From the NCBI GenBank assembly GCA_937911505.1, contig CALEMF010000017.1:146627-210626 (forward strand): a stretch of 64,000 bases of DNA. The letters are read 5' to 3'. The notes beneath the pieces are model-generated. The model was not told the DNA's origin and made no database searches. It saw only the letters and a list, made by a program, of their open reading frames with translations. The stretch comes from an uncultured Cytophagales bacterium. GTDB lineage: Bacteria > Bacteroidota > Bacteroidia > Cytophagales > Thermonemataceae. The position numbers and the translations under genes were made by a program. Below, piece by piece: positions 53,662 through 63,834 of the stretch; positions within the stretch are counted from its first letter, which is position 1, and each line of letters opens with the position of its first letter.

Positions 53662-55593
53662 ATGGCTAGTGCCGATTGGTCTACACAAATACACGAAGTA
53701 CTCGCAAGCTATTGGGGCTATCGCAAATTTCGTCCGTTGCAGGAGGAAATTATTCTTTCTGTATTAGAGGGAAATGATACCTTAGCGCTGCTTCCTACGG
53801 GAGGTGGAAAGTCTATTTGTTTTCAAGTGCCCGCCTTACTACGAGAAGGATTATGTATTGTAGTAACCCCTTTGATCGCCCTGATGAAAGACCAAGTAGA
53901 ACAACTACAAAAGCGTCGTATTCCAGCCGCAGCCATTTACTCAGGGATGAGTAAACGAGAAATAGACATTTTACTAGATAACTGCATTTATGGGAAAGTA
54001 AAGTTTCTCTACCTTTCTCCAGAGCGACTCAAAACCCCTCTTTTTCAAGAAAGAGCGAAAAAGATGTCCATAGGTTTACTAGCTATCGACGAGGCACATT
54101 GTATTTCTCAGTGGGGGTACGATTTTCGCCCAGCGTATCTAGAAATCGCACATTTTAGAGAAAGTAAGCCTGAAGTTCCCCTTATCGCCGTAACAGCCAC
54201 TGCTACAGAAATTGTAAAAGGGGACATACAAGATAAGCTTCAGTTTAAGAAGGAAAAGAACGTCTTTCAGAAAAGCTTTTCACGGGCTAATCTCTCTTAT
54301 TCCACCTTTCTGACAGAACAGAAAGAAAAGAAACTCTTAGAAATTCTTACTAAAGTAAAGGGAACCGCCATAGTGTACGTAAGAAGTCGTAAAGGAACCA
54401 AAGGGATCGCTCAGTTCTTACAAAAAAATGGGATCAAGGCAGACTACTACCATGGCGGTCTTAACAACGAAAGGCGTACACACAAACAAGCCGACTGGAT
54501 TCAGAATAAAACACGTGTCATCGTAGCGACCAACGCTTTCGGTATGGGTATTGACAAACCTGACGTACGGGTAGTCATACATTTAGAACTGCCTGATACT
54601 TTGGAGGCGTATTACCAAGAAGCTGGAAGAGCAGGCAGAGATGAGCAGAAAGCTTATGCAGTTGTACTGTTTAATAAGGAAGATACCCAGCAGCTAGAGA
54701 TTAGAATTAGAAAATCCTACCCTGAGTTGGCTACTATTCAGAAAGTTTACCAAGCTTTGGCCAATTATTTACAACTGGCAGTCGGAAGCGGCGAGATGCA
54801 GAGCTTTGACTTCGATTGGGTTGATTTTATTCAACACTTTAACCTAGAGAGTGTAGCAGTATACCATACGCTTAGAATCTTAGAAGGGGAGGGCGTGATT
54901 CAGCTTAGCGAGGGGTACCATTCGCCTTCTAAGGTACTTTTTAATGTGGATAATAAAGAGTTGTATGCTTTTCAAGTAGCTAATCCAAAGTATGAACCTA
55001 TGATACAACTACTACTCAGAATGTACGGAGGGGAGTTGTTCAATAGCTTTAAGAAAATATCAGAAAAGATGCTAGCACAGAAGGGGCAAACAGATGTAAA
55101 AACCATCGTAAACTATCTTGTACAGTTAGATCAGCGTAAGGTACTACACTATGAAAAGCAAAAAGAAAAACCACAGATTACTTTCTTATTACCCCGCTCA
55201 CAGGTAAGTGAGCTACCCATTGATTTACAGAAGATCAATGCCCGTAAAGAGCGCGATTTGCGCAAGGCGAAAGCGGTAGTTCATTATGCACAGCACGAAA
55301 ATCGTTGTAGAACCCAACTGCTGCTAGAATATTTTGGAGAGGTCTCTTACGAACCTTGTGGGGTGTGTGATATTTGCTTGAGAAAAAAGAAAGAGAAGCG
55401 CTTGAGCGAAAACCACTACGAACGGTACAGAGAACGTATTTTGAAGGCGTTGGCTTACAAAAGCTTGTCTATCGAGGCATTGGTTAAACTTATTAACCCA
55501 CAGACCAAGGAAGCACTGCTAGAAGCCCTACAAAAAATTATTGATGTAGGAGAGGTGGAATACAACGACGAAGGAAAGCTTAAAAAAGTATAA
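53662..55593 (+). CDS. recQ: ATP-dependent DNA helicase RecQ
   Basis: A 643-residue helicase. Motifs include LALLPTGGGKSICFQVPAL (Walker A), LLAIDEAHCISQWGYDFRP (DEAH), TATATEIVKGDI, ATNAFGMGIDKPDVRVV and YYQEAGRAGRDE. A RecQ-C zinc site (CRTQLLLEYFG, PCGVCDICL) follows, but no HRDC domain is obvious. The start at 53662 is ATG (MASADWSTQ); the frame upstream begins with TTG. It unwinds DNA during recombination and fork repair. Confidence 0.94.
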   Translation: MASADWSTQIHEVLASYWGYRKFRPLQEEIILSVLEGNDTLALLPTGGGKSICFQVPALLREGLCIVVTPLIALMKDQVEQLQKRRIPAAAIYSGMSKREIDILLDNCIYGKVKFLYLSPERLKTPLFQERAKKMSIGLLAIDEAHCISQWGYDFRPAYLEIAHFRESKPEVPLIAVTATATEIVKGDIQDKLQFKKEKNVFQKSFSRANLSYSTFLTEQKEKKLLEILTKVKGTAIVYVRSRKGTKGIAQFLQKNGIKADYYHGGLNNERRTHKQADWIQNKTRVIVATNAFGMGIDKPDVRVVIHLELPDTLEAYYQEAGRAGRDEQKAYAVVLFNKEDTQQLEIRIRKSYPELATIQKVYQALANYLQLAVGSGEMQSFDFDWVDFIQHFNLESVAVYHTLRILEGEGVIQLSEGYHSPSKVLFNVDNKELYAFQVANPKYEPMIQLLLRMYGGELFNSFKKISEKMLAQKGQTDVKTIVNYLVQLDQRKVLHYEKQKEKPQITFLLPRSQVSELPIDLQKINARKERDLRKAKAVVHYAQHENRCRTQLLLEYFGEVSYEPCGVCDICLRKKKEKRLSENHYERYRERILKALAYKSLSIEALVKLINPQTKEALLEALQKIIDVGEVEYNDEGKLKKV

Positions 55594-55627
55594 AACACAC
55601 TGATGAGGTTGCTCACAAGTGTGTTTT
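55592..55627. terminator. Bidirectional hairpin terminator after recQ
   Basis: AAAACACACT pairs with AGTGTGTTTT. The loop itself holds TGAG and CTCA, forming a nested small hairpin. It lies between recQ and the convergent outer-membrane gene. Confidence 0.7.
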
Positions 55628-55647
55628 ATAGTAGATAAATCGCTAGG

Positions 55648-56271
55648 CTAAAAAAGTTTGAAGCCGAGCGTTAGTTGAATCGCACTATTTCTGGTATCAT
55701 CATTTTCATCGTCCTCAGCGAGGCGGGTTAAGCCAAGCTGGTAACGTAAGTCAATACTTAGCTTAGAAATATCTAACCCAGCACCTAGTCCTAGTGCCCA
55801 TAAGTTCTCCTTAAGTTGGTCTTGTATGTCTTCCTCGTCTCCACCATCTATAGTTTGGTCAGCAGAAAGTACTCTACTGTAAGTAGGACCTACATTCACA
55901 CGAATTCCTAACGGTCCAACACCGAAGCGCTGTCCAAGCAGTAAGTTAAAGTCTAGGTTATTGATGCGCGTCTCTACTTCATCTCTTCCGCCAGCTCCAA
56001 GCCCATCTGGTATAGTAAAATTTCCACCCATTTGCGAGAATTGTACTTCAGGCTGTACAAATAACCCAACGATAGGTATTTTAAAACGTGCATACGCACC
56101 ACCTACAAAGCCTAGTTTCAGTCCATCATTTTCTACACCATCAGTTAAGTTTGTAAAGTTGGCAGCATTGGCACCTGCTTTGAGTCCTACATCAATAAAA
56201 GGAACGTCTTGGGCGTAGCCCGTAAAGCCTATAAAGGCTAGCAATAATAGAGAGAGAAAAAATTTTTTCAT
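55648..56271 (-). CDS. Outer-membrane beta-barrel protein (porin-like)
   Basis: A 207-residue exported protein. The start at 56271 gives a clear signal peptide (KKFFLSLLLLAFIGFTGYAQ). The body has alternating beta strands (DVGLKAGANAANFTNLTD, GFVGGAYARFKIPIVGLFVQ) and ends SAIQLTLGFKLF with a terminal Phe, typical of outer-membrane barrels. It matches the PF13568-type Bacteroidota barrel. Function unknown, single gene. Confidence 0.85.
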   Translation of the reverse strand: MKKFFLSLLLLAFIGFTGYAQDVPFIDVGLKAGANAANFTNLTDGVENDGLKLGFVGGAYARFKIPIVGLFVQPEVQFSQMGGNFTIPDGLGAGGRDEVETRINNLDFNLLLGQRFGVGPLGIRVNVGPTYSRVLSADQTIDGGDEEDIQDQLKENLWALGLGAGLDISKLSIDLRYQLGLTRLAEDDENDDTRNSAIQLTLGFKLF

Positions 56272-56390
56272 GGTTATAAAATTTAGATGTGAAACTTTCA
56301 TAATGCCTACTCTGATAGCTTTTCGGCTTCCGCTTATCGTGCTAAAATTAAGAAAATACAAGCAACATCCAAGCTGCTCAGTACAACATT

Positions 56391-57200
56391 TTACTGAAAG
56401 GGCGAGTCAGGTTCTTTGGCTAAACTATTATAAACCAGCTTATCCATCCACTTTTTCGGAAGCCACTTGTTGAGAAAGACGGTCAGCTTTCCTTGCCGTG
56501 TAAGTACCAAGCTAGGGTGTCGCTGGGTCACTGCTATATAGATATGTTCAGCTACCTCTTCGGCAGTCATCATTTTTTGCTCATCTCTAGGCGACTCACC
56601 CTGTACGTTGCCATCTTTGGCCAAAGCTACATTTCTGATATTAGAAGCGGTAAAGCCAGGGCAGGCAATCAACACGTGGACATTTTTTTTCAGTAGTTCG
56701 GTGCGTAGAGCTTCTAGAAAGCCTTGCATCGCAAATTTAGAAGCAGAGTAACCTGTACGTGCTGGCAGTCCTCTGTAGCCTGCAATAGAAGAGACTCCTA
56801 CAATAGTACCCTGTGTTTTGATTAAATGTGGTAAAGCCAGCTTGGTGGCATATACCGTCCCAAAAAAATTAATCTGCATTACTTTTTCTATCACGGCTAC
56901 GTCTACCTCTTCAAACAAAGCACGCATGGAAATTCCTGCATTATTGATCAATACATCTATGCGCCCATAGGTGGCTAAGACGGTATTTACCATTTGCTCG
57001 TTATCAGCCAAAACACTTACATCTGCTACTACGGGCAAGTGATCAATCTTTTGGTCAGTGAGTAGATCGCTCGTTGCCTGTAGCTTTTCTTTATTTCTAC
57101 CTGTAATAACCACTTTGGCTCCTGCCCGGCCGAATACCTCGGCGCACGCTTTGCCTATGCCTGATGAAGCACCCGTAATAACGACTACTTTGTCTTTCAT
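56391..57200 (-). CDS. Short-chain dehydrogenase/reductase
   Basis: A 269-residue classical SDR. VVITGASSGIGKACAEVF binds NAD(P), NNAGISMRAL is the structural motif, VSSIAGYRGL carries the serine and YSASKFAMQGFL the catalytic Tyr-Lys. It is a diverged relative of the enzyme at 51109. Substrate unknown. Confidence 0.88.
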   Translation of the reverse strand: MKDKVVVITGASSGIGKACAEVFGRAGAKVVITGRNKEKLQATSDLLTDQKIDHLPVVADVSVLADNEQMVNTVLATYGRIDVLINNAGISMRALFEEVDVAVIEKVMQINFFGTVYATKLALPHLIKTQGTIVGVSSIAGYRGLPARTGYSASKFAMQGFLEALRTELLKKNVHVLIACPGFTASNIRNVALAKDGNVQGESPRDEQKMMTAEEVAEHIYIAVTQRHPSLVLTRQGKLTVFLNKWLPKKWMDKLVYNSLAKEPDSPFQ

Positions 57201-57226
57201 GAATATGTTAGTTTGTGTTTACGCTG

Positions 57227-58663
57227 TCATCGCTTTTGCCGATTGACAAAAATACTCACCAAAGTTGCCAATAAAACCACTAACATGAAAATATTAATGT
57301 ACAGCTTGGTGTAGTGAGGGGTGTGTAGTGAAGTAAGCGTATTGTTCTCTTTTTCTAACTTACCGTAGAAATCTCCAAAGAGGTTGCTATTCTCTTTATT
57401 AAGCTTGGCTCCTTTTACCTCAATAATAGTTTTGGGGTAAAGGGTGTCATAATCTTGTTTGGATAAACTAAAATAGATGAAGCGAAAATAGTGACGCATC
57501 GCGACTGTTCCTGGTGACTGAGCAACTACATAATGGCCAAACACTTTGGCACCCGTTACTCTATTATTGATTCGTTTTACTACTTGTCTTGTGGTAGGCG
57601 GATAGAAGTCGAGTGTGTCGTTTTCAACGATTTGAGGGGTAGGGATGTTCACAATATTACCATCTCCTACAATGGCAAAGTTGTAGGTAAAGCTCTCACC
57701 TGTTTGTGTTTTTAGGGTAGAAGCTTTCTCATCTAAATAAAAGTCACCTACCATTACGCGATCTCTCATAGGGTGAGGAGGTAACGGTTTTACAAGAATA
57801 GTTTTAGGATTACTTATGAGGTTGACGTAGTGATTTTCTTCCTCTTCAGGATAGTTGTTGTCTATCATGTTGAGTTGTACCGCAGGGATATTAATCGTAT
57901 CAGTATTAAAGGGAAAGTAAGAGGCTTGGTAAAGTTTATACTGGTCATATACTTTCTCATCAATGCGTACTTCTACAGGGTATAAACGATCAATGTTGAA
58001 GTCCTCTTCCCAACAACTGGCAGGCTTTATCCGCTTTAAGAGGTCGTTTAGCTGCTGGCTAATTCTTACAAATTCTAGATTCTTTGGGGTGTTATTCGCT
58101 ACATAGAGGGCTAGCGTAAAGTTGAAGCCTTCTCCCACAAAAACTTCTTCTTTGTTAGCAGTAACTGCCAAGAAAACATCCCTACCAGCATCTTCTACTT
58201 CTACGGCCTCTTCTCCACTAAGAAAAGGATCTTCTGGATCGATGAGTAGGTTTTGTGTGGGTGGGCCGCTTTGATTAGGCGGGTTGACGGTAATGGTAAA
58301 GGCGGGTTGTTGAAGCACCTCATCATTGATGTTCATAGCAAAGGAGGGAATCTCATAAACACCAGGTTGTTGTGCGTAATAGGGCTGTACAATACGCTCA
58401 ATTTCAACAGATTCCCCATCGGCACTATTGTCGGTGTAAGTTTCCGTATATCTACCATATTTTGTAAAGCCTATAAGGTCAGGAAAAGAACTCAGTTGTT
58501 CGTATTTAGCATTTTTAAGTGCAATGCTTATGGTGAAAGCTTCATTTTGGGTAATCACCATTTTTCCTAACTCTATACTTGCTTTTTGGGCGAAGCTATG
58601 AACACTACATAATATGATAATATAAACTAAACAATATTTTATTATACTTTTTTGATAAATCAT
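57227..58663 (-). CDS. BatD-like protein (oxygen tolerance family)
   Basis: A 478-residue exported protein. The start at 58663 gives a signal peptide (YCLVYIIILCSVHSFAQ). SIELGKMVITQNEAFTISIA is the front of the BatD domain, and a single membrane helix (INIFMLVVLLATLVSIFV) lies at the C-terminus, leaving most of the protein in the periplasm. BatD belongs to the Bat envelope-stress set; batA, batB and batC are not adjacent. Confidence 0.85.
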   Translation of the reverse strand: MIYQKSIIKYCLVYIIILCSVHSFAQKASIELGKMVITQNEAFTISIALKNAKYEQLSSFPDLIGFTKYGRYTETYTDNSADGESVEIERIVQPYYAQQPGVYEIPSFAMNINDEVLQQPAFTITVNPPNQSGPPTQNLLIDPEDPFLSGEEAVEVEDAGRDVFLAVTANKEEVFVGEGFNFTLALYVANNTPKNLEFVRISQQLNDLLKRIKPASCWEEDFNIDRLYPVEVRIDEKVYDQYKLYQASYFPFNTDTINIPAVQLNMIDNNYPEEEENHYVNLISNPKTILVKPLPPHPMRDRVMVGDFYLDEKASTLKTQTGESFTYNFAIVGDGNIVNIPTPQIVENDTLDFYPPTTRQVVKRINNRVTGAKVFGHYVVAQSPGTVAMRHYFRFIYFSLSKQDYDTLYPKTIIEVKGAKLNKENSNLFGDFYGKLEKENNTLTSLHTPHYTKLYINIFMLVVLLATLVSIFVNRQKR

Positions 58664-58826
58664 GGTTGCTATTTTCAAAAAAATGTTTAATTTAGCAGTC
58701 CATTTAATTAAACAAGCTGATTCAAACAAGTGCCTATGTAGCAATAATACACAAAACAATTTATTTGATTGTTTTTGAATGATTACAAATTTAAAAACTA
58801 GTTTTAACTTTAAACGAAGTATTGCT

Positions 58827-59018
58827 ATGTTGGAATATGTTAAAGTAATTTTGCAGAAGGTAAGTTTCGACCGCTTTTTATTTGAAAAGGAGTTGAAAAA
58901 GGGACTGAGATTACTTCAACCTAAAGAAGTTGACTCCCTAAGGGAATGGTGCTATCAGCACTTTGTAAAGCAGTATCGTACAGTTTTGAATAGCTGCTTT
59001 GAGCTTTCAGTATCGTAA
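58827..59018 (+). CDS. Small conserved Bacteroidota protein, 63 aa
   Basis: It starts MLEYVKVILQKVSFDRFLFE and has the central LQPKEVDSLREWCYQHF. An upstream ATG (58779) would add 16 residues unlike a normal start. The family seems widespread in Bacteroidota as a small, charged, helical cytoplasmic protein of unknown role. It converges on queG. Confidence 0.6.
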   Translation: MLEYVKVILQKVSFDRFLFEKELKKGLRLLQPKEVDSLREWCYQHFVKQYRTVLNSCFELSVS

Positions 59019-59030
59019 CTGAATAGATGA

Positions 59031-59966
59031 TTACTCCGGTTGAGGGCCACGAACGAAACGAATGTTTCTTTGTAGCCCTTTTAATTTTGTTCTTTTTACC
59101 GCTGATTTCCTAAAAAGTTCTTTAAAGACTTCCTCCGTTATTTCTTCCCAATCATTCTTGGTCATTTTTTCAAGGGAAGGATGTGGGGCAAAAGCCTCTT
59201 CTTGATGAGGCTCACTGAAACGATTCCAAGGGCACACATCTTGGCAAATATCGCAACCAAATATCCAGTCGTCAAAAGTACCCTTCACTTCCTCTGGAAT
59301 AGCCTCCTTTAGCTCAATTGTAAAGTAAGAGATACACTTACTGCCATCTACCACATAAGGTGCTACAATGGCATCTGTAGGGCAGGCTTCTATGCAGCGT
59401 GTGCACGTACCGCAGTAGTCTTTGATGGGTGCATCATAAGTGAGTGGTAAATCTATGATCAACTCGCCAATAAAAAAGAAGCTTCCTTTCTCTCGGCTAA
59501 TGAGATTGCTGTGCTTTCCTATCCAGCCTGCTCCACTTCTTTTTGCCCAAGCTTTATCCATTACAGGGGCAGAGTCTACAAAAGCCCTTCCGTTTACCTC
59601 GCCAATTTCTTTGTGGATGTAGGCCATCAAAGCCTTCAACTTATCTTTTATGACAAAGTGATAGTCTTGCCCGTAAGCGTATTTGGATATTTTATAATGC
59701 TCTTCGTTAGCTAAGTCTTTCTCAGGATAATAATTGAGTAATACAGTAACAACAGACTGTGCGCCTTCTACTAGTTTTCGTGGATCGAGGCGCTTATCGA
59801 AGTGATTGGCCATATAGGCCATTTCACCGTGCATATTTTGATGGAGCCACTGCTCTAAAAGAGGCGCTTCCTCCTCTAGAAAGTCAGCCTTGGATACACC
59901 ACAGTAGAAAAATCCTAGTGCTTGCGCCTTTTGTTTAATCAACTGTGTGTAGTGTACTGTATCCAT
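59031..59966 (-). CDS. queG: Epoxyqueuosine reductase
   Basis: A 311-residue iron-sulphur and cobalamin enzyme that reduces epoxyqueuosine in tRNA. Two ferredoxin-type clusters are visible: [16 protein letters not shown] and [30 protein letters not shown] and [17 protein letters not shown] are QueG blocks. The short C-terminus lacks the HEAT-repeat extension of some homologs. It acts after Tgt (30935) in the same pathway. Confidence 0.94.
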   Translation of the reverse strand: MDTVHYTQLIKQKAQALGFFYCGVSKADFLEEEAPLLEQWLHQNMHGEMAYMANHFDKRLDPRKLVEGAQSVVTVLLNYYPEKDLANEEHYKISKYAYGQDYHFVIKDKLKALMAYIHKEIGEVNGRAFVDSAPVMDKAWAKRSGAGWIGKHSNLISREKGSFFFIGELIIDLPLTYDAPIKDYCGTCTRCIEACPTDAIVAPYVVDGSKCISYFTIELKEAIPEEVKGTFDDWIFGCDICQDVCPWNRFSEPHQEEAFAPHPSLEKMTKNDWEEITEEVFKELFRKSAVKRTKLKGLQRNIRFVRGPQPE

Positions 59967-59997
59967 TGGAACATCTTTTCTTTAAGAGAACGTAAAT

Positions 59998-61383
59998 CTA
60001 CGTTTGTATGGCAGCTTTTTGTGTTTTCTTTTTCTGAGATTTTTCTATTTTCTTGAAAAGCCTTACTACCAACGCGGTAATCCAGATGGTCAAGAGTAAA
60101 TCAATAGCAGTTGCGCCGAAATAGATCCATTCTATGCCAAAATATCTAGGCAAGAGTAGCATCACAGGTACATAGAAAACGACCTGCCGTGCAAGACCAA
60201 TAATGCTGCCGTATTTCCCTTCGTTGATGGCTGGAAAAAAGGTAAGCGCCATAAAGACAAGCGAGAGAAAAGGGAGTACTAGCATGTACACACGAAAATT
60301 GAGGAGTTCTTCGGTCATAAAGATCCTGTCTGGGAGCATCAACTTAAGTGCGAGATCAGGAAAGATCGTCATCAATAACCAGAAAGGAGCAATGATGTAG
60401 ACGCCTGTTCGTGTAAAAAGCCAAAAGCTTTGCTTTACACGGTCTATTTGGTTGGCGCCAAAATTAATACCAATAACAGGCTGTAGCGCGCGCATTAAGC
60501 CAAAAAGGGGGGTCATAAGAAAAAGCTGAATACGATTTGCAGAGGCAAAAAAGGCAATGTCTTCTTCTGTGCCATAGTTGCTTAGTGCATTGAAAACTAC
60601 AATGGCCTGTACCAAACCCATCATAGACATAATGAAGCCAGGTAGTCCATTCCGAATAATGCTACTGATCACTTGCTTGTCGTAGCGAATTTGATTGATT
60701 TGTGCTTTGAAAGAAGCCTTCCCTCTTTTGAAGTAAGCATAGCCCACCAAGCAGTATAAAAGCATGCCTATATTGGTAGCCCAAGCTGCACCTGCTACCC
60801 CCATTTTGAGCACACCAATCATAATAGGATTGAGTATGACATTCAGAATAAGCCCGTAGCTCATCATAAGGGCGGCCTCTTTCATCTTTCCTTCACCTCT
60901 TACGATAAAGTTGAGCCCTAAGCCATAAATCCAAAAAAAGGAACCTAGAATGGTAATTTTAAGATAGGTAGTGCCTATTTGTAGAATCTCCCCCTTGCCA
61001 CCCATCATCGCGATTAAGTCATCGGCAAAGCAATAAGCAGGTATGCTGAACAACGCTGTAGTGACAAGCATTACGAGCGTAGCATTACCAATGATTTTCT
61101 CCTGTACAGCCATCTTTTGGGCGCCAATGGCGATACTCAAAACGGCTGCTGCACCTGTACCTGCCAGCGCCCCTACCGCCATCATAATAGAAGTGAAGGG
61201 ATAAGCCAAAGCAACACCAGACAGCGCGGTTTCGTTAATGAGTTGCCCTACGAATACGGTATCCAAAAAAGCATTTAAGCCAAACAATACCATTGCCATA
61301 ATAGCTGGTAAGCTTAGCTTCCACATCACTTTCTTGAGATTTCCACTTAGTATTAGTTCCTCTTGCTGCTTTCTAAGATTCAT
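59998..61383 (-). CDS. MATE-family multidrug/sodium exporter
   Basis: A 461-residue protein with twelve predicted helices in two halves. LSLPAIMAMVLFGLNAFLDT, FVGQLINETALSGVALAYPF and the matching NGLPGFIMSMMGLVQAIVVF in the second half are MATE hallmarks. It exports cationic drugs in exchange for Na+ or H+. It lies 32 bases upstream of queG, on the same strand. Confidence 0.9.
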   Translation of the reverse strand: MNLRKQQEELILSGNLKKVMWKLSLPAIMAMVLFGLNAFLDTVFVGQLINETALSGVALAYPFTSIMMAVGALAGTGAAAVLSIAIGAQKMAVQEKIIGNATLVMLVTTALFSIPAYCFADDLIAMMGGKGEILQIGTTYLKITILGSFFWIYGLGLNFIVRGEGKMKEAALMMSYGLILNVILNPIMIGVLKMGVAGAAWATNIGMLLYCLVGYAYFKRGKASFKAQINQIRYDKQVISSIIRNGLPGFIMSMMGLVQAIVVFNALSNYGTEEDIAFFASANRIQLFLMTPLFGLMRALQPVIGINFGANQIDRVKQSFWLFTRTGVYIIAPFWLLMTIFPDLALKLMLPDRIFMTEELLNFRVYMLVLPFLSLVFMALTFFPAINEGKYGSIIGLARQVVFYVPVMLLLPRYFGIEWIYFGATAIDLLLTIWITALVVRLFKKIEKSQKKKTQKAAIQT

Positions 61384-61647
61384 ATTAATGAGGCATTAAA
61401 TCCTACTAGAAAGGTATTAAAATGACAATGTATAATCCTTCAACGTAAAAATAAGAAGTATAGGTAATTTTCTTGTGTGATTCTTATTATGCTTCTGTGA
61501 ATGTAAAGCGTTGTTGCCATAAAGTAACCATATAGAAGCCACTAAAAGAAGGAAACAGTACATTACACGGCTACCTATCGTACGTTGCTCCTTGAAAAGG
61601 CTGTAAAGAAATTGACTTTCATAAAGGGCGCCTTGCTCTTCAAGTAA

Positions 61648-62988
61648 CTATACAATACCATAATCTAGCATCGCGTCAGCCACCTTTACAAAACCACCTA
61701 TATTGGCACCTTTTACATAGTCTACATAGCCATTATCGGGTTGCTTTCCGTATTCCACGCACTTATCGTGGATTTTCTGCATAATGTTTTGTAGATGCTT
61801 ATCCACTTCTTCTCTTGTCCAAGTCATACGAGTAGCATTCTGGGTCATCTCTAAGGCTGAAATGGCTACTCCTCCTGCGTTGGCTGCTTTCCCGGGTGCA
61901 TAGAGTACCTTGGCTTCCTTAAAAAGCTTAATACCCTCGTTGACAGTGGGCATGTTAGCGCCTTCTGCAATAAGTACACAACTGTTACGCACTAGATTCT
62001 TGGCATCTTCCAACTGGATTTCATTCTGGGTAGCACAAGGAAAGGCCATATCACAGCGAATGTTCCAAGGCTTTTCGCCTTCGTGAAATTCGCAATCGAA
62101 TTTATCGGGTAGATCGCTCAAACTACCCCGCTGGTTGTTCTTCAAATCCATAATGTAATCGAGCATCTCTCGAGAGATACCGTCTTTTACATAAACGAAA
62201 CCACTTCGATCGGATAAAGTAACTACTTTTGCCCCTAAGTCGATAAGCTTCTCAGCCGCATACTGCGCTACATTACCTGCGCCTGATACGAGGCAAACCT
62301 TTCCTTCCACCTCTTCGTCTCGTCTTTTAAGCATTTCTTGGGCAAAATAGACGGCTCCGTAGCCAGTAGCTTCCTTTCGGATGGGACTTCCACCATAATC
62401 TAGGCTCTTACCAGTAAGTACACCACTCTGAAACTTATGTTTGATACGCTTGTACTGACCAAACAGATAGCCTATTTCTCTTGCTCCCACGCCAATGTCT
62501 CCTGCGGGAATATCAGTATCTGCGCCAATGTGTTTAGAAAGCTCAGTCATAAAAGATTGGCAAAAACGCATTACCTCTGCATCAGACTTGCCCTTAGGGT
62601 TGAAATTAGCGCCTCCTTTACCTGCACCAATAGGGAGGGTAGTAAGGCTATTTTTGAAAATCTGCTCAAAGCCAAGAAATTTTAGAATACTTAGATTGAC
62701 AGATTTGTCGAAGCGGAGTCCTCCCTTGTAAGGACCAATTGTGTTGCTGAACTGTACCCTGTACCCTCTATTGACGCGTATGTTATTTTGGTCGTCTTCC
62801 CAACATACTCGAAAGATGACGATCCTGTCAGGTTCTGTAAGCCTTTCTAGTATTTTGGCTTTCTTATACTTAGGATGATCGTTGATATAGGGTATCAAGT
62901 CTTCGGCTACCTCTTCTACCGCCTGCTGAAACTCTTTTTGGCCTCGGCTTCGCCGCTTAAGTCCTTTTATGAATTCGTTTAACTCCAT
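61648..62988 (-). CDS. gdhA: Glutamate dehydrogenase, NADP type
   Basis: A 446-residue enzyme that aminates 2-oxoglutarate with NADPH. The Glu-binding region is LPIGAGKGGANFNPKGKSDA with catalytic residues in PAGDIGVGAREIGYLFGQYK; the Rossmann site is CLVSGAGNVAQYAAEKL. The length matches hexameric GdhA. It is a single gene with a 260-base 3' spacer in which I see nothing else. Confidence 0.95.
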   Translation of the reverse strand: MELNEFIKGLKRRSRGQKEFQQAVEEVAEDLIPYINDHPKYKKAKILERLTEPDRIVIFRVCWEDDQNNIRVNRGYRVQFSNTIGPYKGGLRFDKSVNLSILKFLGFEQIFKNSLTTLPIGAGKGGANFNPKGKSDAEVMRFCQSFMTELSKHIGADTDIPAGDIGVGAREIGYLFGQYKRIKHKFQSGVLTGKSLDYGGSPIRKEATGYGAVYFAQEMLKRRDEEVEGKVCLVSGAGNVAQYAAEKLIDLGAKVVTLSDRSGFVYVKDGISREMLDYIMDLKNNQRGSLSDLPDKFDCEFHEGEKPWNIRCDMAFPCATQNEIQLEDAKNLVRNSCVLIAEGANMPTVNEGIKLFKEAKVLYAPGKAANAGGVAISALEMTQNATRMTWTREEVDKHLQNIMQKIHDKCVEYGKQPDNGYVDYVKGANIGGFVKVADAMLDYGIV

Positions 62989-63339
62989 AGCACGTTTATT
63001 AGATTTAATTGTAGTAAAAAAACAGGACTTATCTCAGACAAACCCTGAATAAAAATGTAAAGAACTGCCATTTGATTTCAGTCCTTTGTATAAGAATGAA
63101 AACATTAAAATTGTTTTAGAAGGTTTTTCGTGTAGTTATAGCGCTCGCTAGTGTAAGATTCTCCTTTATATATTTGTATAAATGAAGGCTTAGGTAGGCA
63201 GTGAGTATACTTACTATACCTTTGGTACAAGGAAGAGCTCGTATCAGCTATGTAAAAATTTTACCTTAACATTAAACCTTTTGAACCTAGGAATATCTAC
63301 TAGACAAACAATTTTAATAATTTAAAATAGCAGAAAAGT
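62989..63339. other. Intergenic region between gdhA and the repeat-protein gene
   Basis: A 351-base divergent spacer, AT-rich. It should contain the promoters of both flanking genes. I see no gene, tRNA or clear repeat in it and cannot place the promoters with confidence. Confidence 0.5.
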
Positions 63340-63834
63340 ATGAAATACTTATTAAAGGTTTTATCAATCGCAGTTTTGTTCTTAGTTTTTTCTGTAACAG
63401 TAGGATTTACCCAAACTACTGAAACCGAAACAAAAGAAGGCCCTAATGGAGGTAAGCAAACTGTTACAACTACCGAATACGAAAATGGTAGTAAAAAAGT
63501 AGTAAAAGTTGCAGAAGGCCCTAACGGAGGTAAGAAAGTGGTAAAAGGTGTAGAAGGTCCTAACGGAGGCAAGAAAGTAGTAAAAGGTGTAGAAGGTCCT
63601 AACGGAGGTAAGAAAGTGGTAAAAGGCGTAGAAGGCCCTAATGGCGGTAAAAAAGTGGTAAAAGGCGCAAAAGGTCCCAATGGTGGTAAGAAGGTGGCGA
63701 AAGGTGCGAAGGGTCCTAACGGACGTGCCAAAGGTACAAGAGCAACCAAAAGCGCTAACGGCACAACAAAAGTAACAAAAGGAGTGAAGGGAAAAAATGG
63801 CAGTAAAAGAGTAACTAAAACACGTCGTAAATAA
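63340..63834 (+). CDS. Secreted basic protein built of ten 13-residue repeats
   Basis: A 164-residue protein. The signal peptide (LLKVLSIAVLFLVFSVTVGF, ending TQT) is followed by ten tandem units of EGPNGGKKVVKGV type from residue 33 to the end. The first five are acidic-basic mixed, and the last three are strongly basic (KGPNGRAKGTRAT, ending KTRRK). The NG pairs suggest turns, so it may form a repetitive fibre or a DNA- or polysaccharide-binding layer; this is inference. It is not a collagen (no G-X-Y period). Confidence 0.75.
   Translation: MKYLLKVLSIAVLFLVFSVTVGFTQTTETETKEGPNGGKQTVTTTEYENGSKKVVKVAEGPNGGKKVVKGVEGPNGGKKVVKGVEGPNGGKKVVKGVEGPNGGKKVVKGAKGPNGGKKVAKGAKGPNGRAKGTRATKSANGTTKVTKGVKGKNGSKRVTKTRRK
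63436..63825 (+). repeat. Tandem 39-bp coding repeat, ten units
   Basis: The DNA repeat of 39 bases underlies the 13-residue protein units. The centre (63514-63680) is nearly identical between units, while the last ones have drifted. On the minus strand the same repeat also gives a long open frame rich in proline, which is probably only a by-product. Confidence 0.85.

Noticed and set aside
56272..56361. A longer start for the outer-membrane barrel
   Set aside because: It would place the clear signal peptide inside the protein.
63300..63764. A long proline-rich ORF on the minus strand
   Set aside because: It lies opposite the repeat-protein gene and has no signal peptide or start context. 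The 39-bp periodicity keeps several frames open at once.
63436..63825. Possible CRISPR array from the regular 39-bp repeats
   Set aside because: There are no spacers: the units are contiguous and code for protein.
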